Assembly: GCA_936432065.2 (NCBI GenBank)
Contig: OW386287.2
Coordinates: forward strand, 92,609,688 to 92,673,687
From: Rutpela maculata
Taxonomy: Eukaryota > Arthropoda > Insecta > Coleoptera > Cerambycidae
Length of the DNA: 64,000 nucleotides
Direction: 5' to 3'
Shown piece by piece: positions 24,500 to 35,745 of the stretch. Position numbers and translations under genes: made by a program. How positions within the stretch are numbered: the first letter of the stretch is position 1; every line of letters starts with the position of its first letter. Below the pieces are notes generated by a model. The model searched no databases. It saw nothing but the letters and a program-made list of their open reading frames with translations, and had not been told where the DNA came from.

Positions 24500-25026
24500 C
24501 AGCACTGGCCTTACATGTGGAAATGCTCTGAAGTCGTCCCCATTGTTAAACCGAATAAGAACCCAAAGATCGCGGACAGTTATCGGCCAATCTCGTTGCT
24601 GTCTGCGATCTCCAAATTATAGAGGAGAAGGTCATCCTAGACAGACTAAGCACTGCGCATGATGGACTTCACATTGATGATGAACAACAATTCGGCTTCA
24701 GGAAGATAAGGAGCACAATAGAATAAATCATTAGAATCGTTAATGATGTAGCTATACAATACAATCTGGGAAAGAGTACCACAATGATACTTTTGGATGT
24801 CGAAAAAGCCTTTGATACCGTCTGGATCCCGGGCCTAATATCAAAAATGATAGGATATCGCTTCCCGCGGCACATCGTCAAACTTATACACTGGTACCTG
24901 ACTGGCAGAACGCTGCAGGTTCGAGTGAGTAACAAACTATATACACAGCTGGACATTCGAGCGGGCGTCCCTCTCGTATATGTGACACATACACACAAAC
25001 ACGTACGCGCGCACACAAGTTTCTGA
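24500..25026 (+). pseudogene. LINE reverse-transcriptase fragment (right arm of palindrome)
   Basis: This is the plus-strand twin of the minus-strand fragment at 17267-17795. The frame from 24784 reads MILLDVEKAFDTVWIPG (RT motif A), SKMIGYRFPRHIVKLIHWYL and GRTLQVRVSNK, and ends in RAGVPLVY before repeat-derived residues. Upstream, a separate frame (about 24600-24780) carries DDEQQFGFRKIRSTIE and NDVAIQYNLGKSTT, interrupted by an in-frame stop. It differs from the left copy by one residue in this stretch (PGL against PGI). It lacks the catalytic YADD block and cannot be active. Confidence 0.75.
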
Positions 25027-25357
25027 TTGAATTACACGGATAACCAGTGCATGCGGTAGGAAGCTACGATACGGCGTCAATTATCGTGAAAGGCAAGACC
25101 TTCGCTCCACTTTTCGAAGATGGCGAATATATTTTCGCGCTCAGGGGGTTCATACTTACCAAGTTTATGATTGCCAGCCGTAAATTTGTGATACTCATCG
25201 AATCACAAGGATAACTAGTACATGCGGTAGAAAGAGCAGATACGCCGTCTATTATCGTGAAAGGCAAGACCTTCGCACCACTTTTCAAAGATGGCGAATG
25301 TCTTTTCGCATTCAGGAAGTTCATACTTACCAGGTTTCTGATTGCCATTCATAAACT
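25015..25357 (-). repeat. 171-bp tandem repeat, mirror copy (right arm)
   Basis: It is the reverse complement of 16936-17280. The 94-residue frame is identical in the two arms even though substitutions lie just outside it. Confidence 0.8.
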
Positions 25358-25865
25358 TATCATTTTTTTTATCTGACTTTTTTCAAATTTGGGCGAGCGT
25401 AGCGCTTCCTTGTACCGCCCAAAATGAATGGAAGTCTGGATTCATGATTTTTTGGGGCTAAATTAAGAAATTCCTCCAACCCCCATGCGTAAACCTACGA
25501 TTTATTTGTGACTTTTTTTTTACTTTTACAAGTCATATTTCTTACACCTTTGGAGGCCTGCCGTACGCATCTGTCCAAAAAAAAAGGCATGGTCATTTCT
25601 GTTCTCTACTGCCCCACATTAACAACAATTCACACATTTCGGGAGTAAACCTATGACACCCAATTAGTGGTCGGCGGGCTCCTGGTCTATACCATTAATT
25701 ATGATTTTGTACATATTTTACAATAGCGTTTTGTGCATACATTAATTATTTTAAGTTGTTTTTCTTCATACCTAATTAATCTCATACACATTTTAATTCG
25801 CTCAACTGTGTTCAATTTTCAATTGTTTGTAATCTGAACTGGCCTCATCTCGTCCAGCCTTTCAG

Positions 25866-26696
25866 TGCCACGGCGCACATACGGGTATTTGGATGATCTA
25901 CGCCAAAAATATTTCTTGGCCCTTATCTATTCTAAACAATATTACTGAATAAAACAAAGCTCTTAGTGTTTGGTTTAGGCGTATTTAATGTAAAAAAGTA
26001 CCAAAAAATATGCTAACATTCGTCAGACAAAATATTTTCATCTTTACGTTCGAACAAGTTTTTTCGGGTCACACATCTTACTCCCGAGGGACCTTGTGAA
26101 CCTAAAATAAAAATACATTCTTTTAAAATGTATAAGACTTTATATACAATTTTTTTTTAATGAATTTTTTTTTAATGAATCTACCCTAATAAAAAAGTAC
26201 CCTAATAGCACTTATCGGCGCTTTTCTGCGGCTAATATTTTGATTAGTCACTGCTAAAGACTTCAAACTTTCGACTGTATTAAAGAGTACAGCTGGATCT
26301 AACTTGGAAGTATAACAAATACTAAAACCTAACCTTAAAATTATAAAAATAATCGAAATTATATTATAGTTAGTGCATTTTTATCTGCCATATCAAAACC
26401 CATCACTATCACTTCCGAAATAAAAGTAGAATTAAAAATATTCACTGTTAAAATTTATGAATTCACACAAACGCTGAAAACAGACACATACACCAACCAA
26501 GACGATCGCAATCCGACTTACCCTGTACAGGCGGAGTTCACGGCAGAGAAGTGGAAGGGGTCGGGTATTATTCTCGGACTAGTCTCCTATCCCAACTAGC
26601 TTTTTACGCTATTGCATTTTGAAAAATTGACTTATGACCGCGTAAATCGTTTAAATACCCGTATGTTCGGCGCCTCGCACTGTGGATGTCTGGCTG
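25866..26696. mobile_element. Possible non-autonomous DNA transposon, CAGTGC ends
   Basis: CAGTGCCACGGCGCACATAC then GGGTATTT at ~25866-25893 is mirrored by AAATACCCGTATGTTCGG then CGCCTCGCACTG at ~26667-26696. The inverted ends share about 24 of 30 positions. No matching 8-bp flanks could be found, so the exact termini or the hAT-like assignment may be wrong. The interior has no long frame. Confidence 0.45.
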
Positions 26697-26799
26697 GCTC
26701 CGATGCGTGTGCTTGGGGAGGAAATTCTTATTTATTATTTAATTTGAAATAAAGTTTATTTGATTTGGTTCGATTTGATTTTGTGTTTACAAGAAATGG

Positions 26800-26802
<3 letters not shown>

Positions 26803-26845
<43 letters not shown>
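26803..26845 (+). repeat. (CA)n microsatellite
   Basis: About 21 CA units, followed by TACGGACACACAGACA. Just upstream, TTTATTTGATTTGGTTCG then ATTTGATTTTG resembles the TTTGAT-repeat tail of the LINE at 47.5 kb and may be the 3' end of a lost LINE copy. Confidence 0.85.
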
Positions 26846-26848
<3 letters not shown>

Positions 26849-29210
26849 GGACACACAGACATTTTTTATACGGTATTTGAATTCAGCCTGCCATGAAACG
26901 GATTTCCGCACAAACAATTTTTTTCTACGATGATTATTAAACATTTTTGTCCGCTTATAATATACCTATTTGATGAAATCAAATATGTAGGTGTAATAAT
27001 TGAAATATTTATTTTTACATTTCACTCGCTTTAACTCAAAAACGGAACAACGAATTAATCTAAAATTTGTACCATGGTATCCCTCCATATTTGTTAACAA
27101 AATGTGTTAATATGAAGATAAAATTTTAATAAGCGTGGAAAATATGATTTTTTTCCAAAGGCTGTGCCCAAAAACTGAGATAATTTACTGGTGCAAATAT
27201 AACAAGCGAGAAACTTTTTTATCTTTCGAAATAGATACTAAGTATATTGAGAAGATAAAGAATGGAGCTAACTTTTTTATTTGAAACTGTTTCTAGGATT
27301 AACAGTTTAGAGAAAATTGCAATTAGTATACGGAACACCTTCGCGAACGAAACAATGCAGATAATGGCGTAAAAACTATGCGCGTTGGAGTATTGTTTAA
27401 AGAAATCGAATTCAGATTTTCTTGCAAAGTGCCAAAAAATGAATGAAATTTTTGAGCAAATCAATGGAGAATAATTAAAGATTTTTAATAATTTAAAGAA
27501 AGTCCACATTGATACGTCCCGAGCTATTGAAATAAGTGATACTGTAAAGGCTATTTTACAGATGTAAAATGTATTTTCGACTTTCTTAATAGGAACATTG
27601 AAAAATTCAACAATTTATCGCGAAGGAAAATTTTTTAAATTACCAAATAATGGAGTAATTTTTTTTTTAATTCTTGACTGTCAATTTTCCTAATGCCTAC
27701 GGGCGCCATCGACCAAAATATCTCGTCATTGCGACATGGACAAATTCATAAAAACTGTTTAGTTTAAGGGAAAATAGAGCAATAAAGCAAAGCTCTGGAG
27801 CGTTGCGGATGTGGTAGAAAAACATTTTCTGTCTGAAAAAAAAAATCGCGTAATTTATAGCACCTCGTTCGTTTTTAATGGAATCCCATTCAAAATATAA
27901 AAGCAAACACCAATCCGTGAAGAACAGATATTTTTAACCTTGTAGAAACCTGATAAATGTAGTATTAGTTGTTAAAAAAATGACCGACTTACAGCGACAT
28001 GGCTAAAACCTTGTTTAGATGGTTGACCAGGATCTATACATCCTAAAAAAAGTCTAAACGGACATTTTCCGTGTTGCATGGTTATATAACATGAAATGAA
28101 GTCGTCTCTTACTCTGCGTGTTTTGGCCATCACACGCTATAGAGGTATGAAGATAACTAACCGCGGGAGAAAGATAAAAAAAAGATCCAAACGACGTCCG
28201 ACTCCTTCGAGATTCGTAAATTTGTCTTGTTTCTTTCTCACTCCAGTGGTCTAGCTGCACGCGTGTCTTCCGCCCTCTTTATACCTCTATGTCTATTCCT
28301 CCACCTATACAGCTATACGGCTATACTAGAATTCATTCTATCTCCTGCGGAGTATTCATATTTGGTGCTTAGCACCCTATTTCAATGTTATCCTTTGACA
28401 CTATGAAAATATAACATTTTTTAAAAATTTGACAATTTCTGAAACTTTTACATTTTTTTGAAAATTTGACATTTTTTGAAAATCCGGTATTTTCTGAAAA
28501 TTTCTGAAAAAGTGGAGGTAACCTTGAGATTCTAGATGTGCCTCTACCAAATCGCAAAAAACCATCCCACCCGATTTATCCCTCCGGACCGTACAACTTT
28601 TGTCCGAAACTTTTTTCCCCCCATCCCTCCCCGAAGAAATATCCGGCTGGTTAGTTTTCCAATTGTCACCCTGTATACGAAAAAAGCTCACGAAGGAGAA
28701 GTTTGAACTCAAGGGGTTGTATCTCTGCGTTAGGTAGATTTGCCTTTTTGCTTTCCTTCCTTATCGACCTTTTCCCCCGCAGAGTTTGGTACGTTTGGCT
28801 CTTCAATTTCCTCTCCCCTGCTAGTTAGATTTTCCTCTGTATTTTTCCTCCCTATCTACCCTTCTGCGTGTGATTGTGATTATGTGTGTATTAGGGTGGC
28901 CCATCTCTATAGGGGGTGAATTTTTTTTGCATATTTTTTAAGTCTCACCCCACGAAAATATACTATTATACTAGGAATAATTTATGTCAAAGTTTCAGAT
29001 AATTCGGTGAACGGTAACCCGTGCCGCATTCAGGTAGAAATTTGTAGATAAGATTTTATTACGGTAATACACTTAAATTTTACTTAAAATACAAACATCT
29101 ACCTCTTTTCTCATAATGTTTTATTGGTGTAATTATTTCCTAGAAATTATTTGTTTTGGAAGTTTGGAAATATAATGCACCTACGGTAGGTTTTTATGTC
29201 AGTTTGCAAT
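26846..29210. other. No gene recognised; one low-complexity stretch
   Basis: This is mostly unique-looking A/T-rich sequence. At ~28410-28515 a purine/pyrimidine-skewed stretch repeats TTTTTGAAAATTTGACA-like words. At ~28667 CACCCTGTATAC resembles the end of an ACAGGGTG-type element. A promoter-like pyrimidine-rich tract lies at 28735-28860. Frames of 60-100 residues exist here but have no recognisable domain. Confidence 0.45.
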
Positions 29211-29274
29211 TGTGTTTTACAGTGGTGACATTATAAGTTCTAGCATACGTTCCTTTTTGAAAAAACATTTAACG

Positions 29275-31325
29275 ATGGCTGATGTTAGATCCTTACGAAA
29301 GGATACTTTCATTTACTTAGTTGGACACTATTCGTCACAAATCATTGGCAATAAATTGCCGTCTAATAGACAAGTATTACAAGTGCTCTTTTATAACATT
29401 CGTGAAGTGAAGCTAAGTGTACATGAAAGTGCTAAATTAACAATAAAAGAGGTGTCAGTTTTTTTGGGATAAAGCTCGCATTCCGACACGTCAGGATTTT
29501 CATTGTGTTAAACAACTAGATAAACTTTATGCAGAGTGGAGGAAATTTCAAAAATCGGCTAAAAGGGCCAGTGCGGGAGCTAAAGAAAAAAATTTCGTTG
29601 AAAAATTGGACGATCTCTTTGACATTTCTCATGCAAATGCATTGGAGTTGATGAAAATAGATAAAGATAAGCAGTTTTTAATTAACCAAAGAAAAAAGGG
29701 ACGTCCTGGATTTATGCATGGTATTGATTACCAACTTGCTTCTCAAGAAAAATCAGCTGAGGAGAAATTACAGAAATTATCCGAACGAATGCAACGAAGT
29801 CAACAAGAAAAAGCTAGATTAGAGGAAACAGTCACCTGTCCATCATCAAGTAGTAATTCAGCCGATTCCAACGAAAATGAAGATGAAATAATCGAAGCCC
29901 AAGAAGAGTTGTTACAAGACCAGCCTGGCCCGTCACAGCCAAAAAAGAGGAGATTGTATGGAACATGTAACATCATCACACCAAAAATAGTCGCTGCATT
30001 TGATGCTTGCAAAATAAGCGACAGGTATGGAGTCCATATTTTGACGGCAGTAGCAGAAGCACTAGGACATGACACCACATCTTTGTCCATCAGCAGAACC
30101 ACACTTCAGCGCTCTAGACAACGCATCCGCGAAGAAAGAGCTGAAATATTAAAAACTGCCTTCGGTAATTCTGAATTGCCGGCCCCAGTCATCCATTGGG
30201 ATGGAAAACTTTTACCTTCTCTCACTGGAATGGGAAATATCGATAGACTTGCTATCTTAGTTACTAGTGGAGATATTGAACAACTACTTGGAGTACCAGC
30301 TTTGCCCAATTCAACTGGAAGAGAACAGACTGAAGCAGTTTATGATGTGCTTTGTGAATGGAATTTGGACGAAAAGGTAATAGCTTTGTGTTGTGATACA
30401 ACAGCATCAAATATGGGTTATATAAATGGGGCAGCCACACTATTGCAACAAAAATTAGAAAGAGATATTCTATATTTTCCTTGTAGACATCATATTTTTG
30501 AAGTGGTTTTGAGAAGTGTGTTTGACACAAAAATGCCTTCCTCATCTGGTCCAAATGTGCCACTATTTAAACGTTTTAGGGAATTTTGGCCTAAAATAGA
30601 TCAAAATAAACTAAAAACTGGATTTCAGGTATCAAAAATTAAACACATTTTACAACCAGTTAAAGCCGAAATTGTAAAGTTTCTAAATGCAGCTTTAACT
30701 TTGCAACAGCCTCGTGATGATTATAAAGAATTTTTAATGCTTTCTAAACTTTTTGTTGAAGAAGAGCCCACTCACACGACATTCTATCAACCAGGGGCAT
30801 TTCATCATGCACGTTGGATGGCCAAAGCCATTCACTGTCTAAAAATATTTTTTTTCCAAGATCAGTTCCAACTAACTAAAAAAGAAAAAATAGGTATTGA
30901 AGATATATGTCTCTTTATTGTAAAGGTTTATGTAAAGGCCTGGTTTACAGCGTCATTTGCTAGTAAAGCACCGCTTCATGACTTAGACTTTTGTAAAGAA
31001 CTCATTAATTATCAAAATATTGACAAAGAAATATCTCAAGCCGCAAGTAGGAAAATAGTGAACCATTTGTGGTACCTTAATTCAGTAAATGTTGGCTTAT
31101 CTTTCTTTGATGACGATATTTCAGTTACCACTAAAAGAGAAATGGTTAAAGCTTTGAATAGGAAAGCACCAAATCAAGAGGGTATTAAACGACTTATGAT
31201 TAGTAACATTACTGACGTTGAAAACAAGGAAATTCAGGACTTCATATGCGAGAACACTAAACAGTTTTTTTCGAAAATTAGGTTTGTCTATGGAATTTTT
31301 GGAAAATTATCCAACAACATGGAGG
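29275..31325 (+). pseudogene. hAT-like transposase gene, frameshifted and C-terminally replaced
   Basis: It encodes an RNase-H-fold-like transposase of an uncharacterised family common in insect genomes, by recollection of its conserved blocks. The N-terminal part (ATG at 29275) reads KLPSNRQVLQVLFYNIREV and is cut by a stop at 29470. The same protein resumes one frame over with the words DKARIPTRQDFHCVKQLDKLY, and the long frame (counted from 29606) continues with FDISHANALELMKIDKDK and a coiled-coil-like E/Q/K segment at residues ~45-75. Catalytic-looking blocks follow: VIHWDGKLLP (~193-202), CCDTTASNMGY (~262-272), FPCRHHIFEVV (~292-302, a C-x-H-H motif like hAT) and FHHARWMAKAIHC (~400-412). 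The usual C-terminus is missing after ~residue 570. A TTTTACAG at 29215-29222 may be a splice acceptor for an upstream exon. The hAT assignment is inference. Confidence 0.6.
29459..29465 (+). other. Run of seven T that carries the frameshift
   Basis: Reading through this run with one base fewer joins the upstream frame (ending ...KEVSVF) to the downstream frame starting with W-D-K-A-R. The break is a single-base gain in a homopolymer, so it could be a true mutation or a sequencing error. Confidence 0.7.
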
Positions 31326-31860
31326 GAAGGGATGTTGTACACAATCTGCATAGTTGGCAGTTTGAAAATCCCCATTTGATGAGGGAAGATCGGTCACAAT
31401 ACCAATTTAAAGTAAATTTGTGGACAGGCATCCTAAATGGTCAAGTGGTAGACCCATTCGAACTGCCACCAACATTACCGTCGGAGAATTATTTGGAATT
31501 TCTTCAAAACGACCTACCGGTCTTACTAGAAGATTTTCCTTTATCGAGGCTGACAATGTGGTTACAGAACGACGGATGCCCAGCACATTATGGGAGAGAG
31601 AATACCAAAATTTGAAATATCCAGGAAGATGGATCGGTCACTTAGCTCCAATTCTGTGGCCACCAGACCTAAATCCTTCGATTTTTTTACGGGGAATGCA
31701 TGAAAGAAACAGTGTACTTCCGACTCGTTCAATCCTTAAGTGATTTGCACGAGCGCATGGAAGTAGCCGCTGAAGAAATCAGCCGATCCGGATATTCACG
31801 CCATTTAAAACGTTCCTTTATTAAAAGGTGCAGAGCCTGCATCTGAGCTAGAGGAGAGCA
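31326..31860 (+). pseudogene. Mariner-type transposase fragment fused in frame to the hAT-like ORF
   Basis: From residue ~574 of the long frame the protein switches to Tc1/mariner DDE transposase: HNLHSWQFENPHLMRED, then FKVNLWTGILNGQVV, LEFLQNDLPVLLEDF and LQNDGCPAHYG (second catalytic Asp). The frame closes at 31615. Translation in the next frame carries YPGRWIGHLAPILWP and PDLNPS, and later DLHERMEVAAEEI, so at least two further shifts are present. The N-terminal DNA-binding region and the first catalytic Asp are absent. It belongs to the same family as the copies at 50.6 and 57.8 kb. Confidence 0.7.
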
Positions 31861-32594
31861 ATTCGAACATTTATTATAAGTTGTTCGACTATTTCAACAA
31901 AATAATGTTTAATAAATGCAGGTGAAATTACTTTTTATTTTATTTCAATCTTTCTTCGTCCTCTTACCTCAGAATTTTAAAACATTTTAGAATATATTCT
32001 CGATAACGCACAGCGGATGCACTGGCGTTGCCTAAACATTTGCTGTAAATAGTATGGATATTAGCATACTCACGTTATGCAATTAAAAACAAGGCTTACT
32101 TGTTAAAAATTTTAAATTGATAAATTTTGCTCCTCCACTACTCAAACAGCTATATCTTTTTTTCTAACAGGAAGAATCAGAATTTTTAAACATTTTCGAA
32201 TATAATAATAAGTGGGCAAGTTTTTAAGATAAGTGGCAAGTTTTGCTTGGCACTTTTCTTTACACCATCAAACGTCAAAGTCAGCAGACGGAATTTTGGT
32301 GGAACCGAAATTTAAGAAATACATTTTTTTTTCAGAATACCGTCGTCGTTATATAAAATCTCCCATACACGTTTGATAGCACAACTGTTCTAGAATACCC
32401 ACCAAAAAATAGAATGAAAAAATCCTTACTTTGTGGTAGTGGCATGCAAAATACTATCCTAGAGTAGAAATTTTCAAAATTTCAAAAAAATGCCCAAATC
32501 TCGAAAACCGTAGGGTTTTCAATAAGGTCAAGTTGTGATATTCTGATAGGTTATGGCCTGGCCTATTACCATTTTCAGGATTATCCATTATTTA
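31861..32594 (+). mobile_element. Probable 3' part of the mariner element, ending ACACCCTGTATA
   Basis: After the transposase fragment the sequence is non-coding up to GGGACACCCTGTATA at ~32579-32593. Its complement, TATACAGGGTGTCCC, is a typical mariner-like terminus. Whether this end belongs to the fragment upstream or to another inserted copy cannot be decided from one end. Confidence 0.4.
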
Positions 32595-33244
32595 CGGGAC
32601 ACCCTGTATATGAGTCTATTCACGCACCCGAGTTACATTTGCAAGATTCATATTGCGACTTTCTAACGTGACGGAAAATTTATTTTCTGGAAACGACAAC
32701 GATTTAATCAAGAAAACGGACGGGTCGCGATACCTCGCGGGAACCGCAAAAAATTACATTTTACAAATTCATTCACTCCCACGAGCAATGTTCAAATCGT
32801 CCGTTTTCGTTTTTTCATGATTGTTTTGAGCGGAAATTCTCAAATTACACTGAAAACGGGCGTGATGACAACATTTTCTACTTTCAAATTTATTGGGAAA
32901 TTTTTCTCTTCATTAGCCGCTTGCACAAGGCGGAAAATGTCCGTTCAAATTTTTATAGAGTTCCAGACACCGTACTTCAATACAAAGACCAGGAAACGGA
33001 CGTGTCGCGATAACAGTTTAAGCCCATATTTTTTTACATGTCCATTATTGTTTTTCGATCGTTTAGCAACATTGAAGACTTCCGCCATAACGGATTTTTT
33101 TCTTTATTTCAGTATAAACTGTCCGAAAAAGTTTGAAATTCTCATGTCCTGATGAGGCTGAAAATCCTGGTCGATGGCTCCCGTACTATAACGACTGATA
33201 AATGTAGTGTATTCATAATTAATTCAAGTGGCACCAGGCCCCCG
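32595..33244. other. No gene; repeated GGAAACGGACGxGTCGCGAT words
   Basis: AAAACGGACGGGTCGCGATA at ~32713 and GAAACGGACGTGTCGCGATA at ~32994 suggest two diverged copies of a repeat ~280 bases apart. The 111-residue frame across it has no recognisable domain. Confidence 0.35.
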
Positions 33245-33475
33245 GGGGTCTATTGGGTACTGAGTTTAGGGCCGGGGCTTCCAGCCAGAGATTTTGGCAA
33301 TTTTTTTTTTAATTTCACCCTCGCTCATCAATTATTCCCCCCGCTAATCATTTATTAAGCTCAGGGGCCCGTTGGCTTTGGAGGGGCCCGTTGGCTTTGG
33401 AGGGGCCCGTAGCGGAGCCCCGCCAGTGAATTTAGTACCGGGGCCCATAATTTGATGTGGAGAGCCTGAGTGGCA
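33245..33475. repeat. GC-rich patch with a short tandem repeat
   Basis: The 19-base unit GGGGCCCGTTGGCTTTGGA occurs about twice plus a partial third (33364-33415). It lies within a G/C-rich patch that also contains GGGCCGGGGCTTCC and GGGGCTCCGC-like words. It stands out against the AT-rich background. No frame or RNA gene is supported. Confidence 0.55.
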
Positions 33476-33602
33476 CTACTGCTATTTATTGTTAAATGAA
33501 TTAAATTTTTATATGAAAAGAAAGGAAAATTAAATAGCAACTAAATATATTGATTATTAGTCGATAATTTTCAAAAGGGGGGGGGAGGGGTGTTTTTAAG
33601 CT

Positions 33603-33830
33603 TTTCAGAAACGGTTGGACCTAGAAGCGTGAAATTTGGCAGAAATACTCTTTATTGGAATCTATTAGACACGAGTAAGACGAAATTTCGATTTTCACTT
33701 TTTGAAGGGGTGAAAATGGGGTAGATAGTCTAAACTGTACTTGTATCTCTGAAATCGCGTAAGCCAGAAACGTGATATTCCAGCGACAGGCTCTTCTGAG
33801 GAAATAAAGAGACACGTATTCAACGGTTTT
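33603..33830 (+). repeat. Direct repeat, copy 1
   Basis: It starts AACGGTTGGACCTAGAAGCG and includes GGCAGAAATACTCTTTATTG, ACGAGTAAGACGAAATTTCG and CAGCGACAGGCTCTTCTGAG. It recurs at 35549-35745 with a few substitutions and in part at 35465-35510. The repeats bracket a ~1.7 kb segment that includes the 30-bp minisatellite, like the ends of an element with direct terminal repeats. I see no coding region between them. Confidence 0.7.
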
Positions 33831-33989
33831 CAAAAAAAGACCCCCGAACTGGTGAATAGGGAGAAGGATATTTTTAAGCATGAAATTTGACACATACCCG
33901 CCCATGTGCTTTATTGTTGATTAAAATAATTATTTTAATCGTTTAACTAGCTGTAACACAAAAATAGAATATTGAATTGTTGTTAAATT

Positions 33990-34290
33990 TCGATACGCAG
34001 TGGGTTTCCCCGAGTACTATGGATGCGCAGTGGGTTTCCTTGAGTACAATGGATGCGCAGTAGGATTTCCCGAGTGCCATGGATACGCAGTGGATTTCCT
34101 CTAGTACAAAGGATGTGCAGTGGGTTTCCCCGAGTACTATGGATGCGCAGTGGGTTTCCCCGAGTAAAAGAGATGCGCAGTGAGTTTCCCCGGATACTAT
34201 GGATGCGCAGTGGGTTTCCTCGAGTAAAATAGATGCGCAGTGAGTTTCCCCGGGTACCATGGATGCGCAGTGGGTTGCCTCAATTGTACT
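33990..34290 (+). repeat. 30-bp minisatellite, about ten units
   Basis: The unit is near GATGCGCAGTGGGTTTCCCC plus GAGTACTATG; successive starts are near 33993, 34023, 34053, 34083, 34113, 34143, 34173, 34203, 34233 and 34263. The period is a multiple of three, so the minus strand is open for ~105 residues with a ten-residue repeat around GETHCASIVL. Units differ at several positions. I treat it as non-coding, since the frame opens and closes within the array and its immediate flank. Confidence 0.85.
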
Positions 34291-35548
34291 TCCTGAGTAC
34301 TATAGGAGTACTCAGTAAATATGTAGTACTTCTTTATAGGCATAAGTTCTTAATTCCACGCGCAAGAAGTCTTCCATGGGAACGAAGTCGCGGGCATCAG
34401 CTAATCGTTCAATAATACTTAAAGGTTCTAAAATCAAATTAATCGTTACATAAGACATATTCATGCAATAACAAACATTTTATGAAATTGAATTTCTTGG
34501 TGCACCATCTCGAATACGACTCTGGATAAGGGATATGCCCACGCGTATCTATTTCTACTATATTAACGGTCGTTAATTCTGTAGCATACTGTACTAAAAT
34601 GGGAACATGTTTTTGGTGCTTTTGTGCAGCATTTTATGAAATTGAATTATTTGATATTGAGCCTAGTTTAATTTTGAGTTTCATTCCATGTGCAATTGAT
34701 CCTTCAATAAGTTGAATCAATCAGTAATCAGAATGCGGCCTTATTCGAAAAGATTTTCTACATATACGAACAGTACCCAACGCAAATATTTGCACGATAG
34801 ACTGAATAATCCCATCAAATCTAATCAAAAACTAATTTATGAAAATCAGATGCTAAAACCACGATGCTATTGGATATGTCTAATAAAGAACTAAATTGTG
34901 TATATATTCACACTGATATATTGCAAATAATTGCAAAGCAACTGAAAAATAGACGGAATCTAAAACTGCGACTTTTTGGATTTGTGTGCATATCTACATA
35001 CATAGTTATAGGTATCTTAGGCTTTCATTAAAAGAAACGCAATTCGGTCAGGTGGAAGTCCATTACAAGGCCAAGAAGAAAGAGGATGTTGTTTAATACA
35101 CACTATAATCCGGGATAAAATGAACAGAACATTTTCGAATTTTGAAATGGCACTTGAGGATTCACTCCTGCTTGATAAAAAACTAAGGTATATTCAAAAT
35201 TAGTTAGCTAATTTATAAAGATCATAACTATTAAAGTACTTTTGTTTTTCAAGGTATGAAAAAATTCCACTAAGAATTCGGTTTTTTAACAAATTTCAGA
35301 TATATAAATTTACTTTTTTGTAACTACCTTTTTTCAGTGAATTGTTATTTATATATCTGCAATTAGCAGAAATTTTGTAAATTGTAAGAATATTTATTCT
35401 TTTATTTCAAATGATGCGAGCAATATTTTAACAACCGAGAGTGCTCTGAAAGTTACTAATTGTGATGTTCCAGCGACGGGCCCTTCTGAGGAAATATGGA
35501 GACCCCCAACGGGTGAACGGGGAGGGGGGAAGTTTTTAAGCTTTTCGG
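34291..35548. other. No gene recognised
   Basis: Unique-looking A/T-rich sequence between the minisatellite and the second direct repeat. A partial copy of the direct repeat (GATGTTCCAGCGACGGGCCC) sits at ~35463. Small frames of ~60 residues have no recognisable content. Confidence 0.5.
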
Positions 35549-35745
35549 AAACGGTTAGATCTAGAAGCGTGAAATTTGGCAGAAATACTCTTTATTGGAA
35601 TCTATTAGACACGAGTAAGACGAAATTTCGGTTTTCACTTTTTGAAGGGGTGAAAACGGGGGTGGTAGATAGTCTAAATGGCACCCGTATCTCTGAAATC
35701 GCGTAAGTCAGAAACGCGATATTCTAGCGATAGGCTCTTCTGAGG
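35549..35745 (+). repeat. Direct repeat, copy 2
   Basis: It matches 33603-33830, from AACGGTTAGATCTAGAAGCG through CGATAGGCTCTTCTGAGG, in the same orientation. Confidence 0.7.

Larger units (their letters stand above)
16663..25630. repeat. Giant near-perfect palindrome, ~4.44 kb arms
   Basis: The left arm (16663-21108) and right arm (21203-25630) are reverse complements for their full length. They start AATTGTTGTTAATGTGGGGC and end GCCCCACATTAACAACAATT, and are joined by ~95 bp of (AT)n. Differences are few: a G/C-type difference at the CCCGGG site near 17462/24831, two substitutions near 25108-25110 against 17186-17188, a small cluster near 17769-17776/24524-24531, and single changes near 17934, 18172 and 18520, plus microsatellite length. 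I estimate >99% arm identity outside the microsatellites. It may be a recent inverted duplication kept similar by gene conversion, a very large foldback element, or an assembly join of two haplotypes or a fold-back read. Confidence 0.9.

Noticed and set aside
33943..34260. 105-residue minus-strand frame as a secreted or repeat protein
   Set aside because: Entirely explained by a 30-bp minisatellite in codon phase; no signal peptide or flanking coding sequence.
33990..34290. CRISPR-like array
   Set aside because: Units are contiguous with no unique spacers, and the context is eukaryotic.
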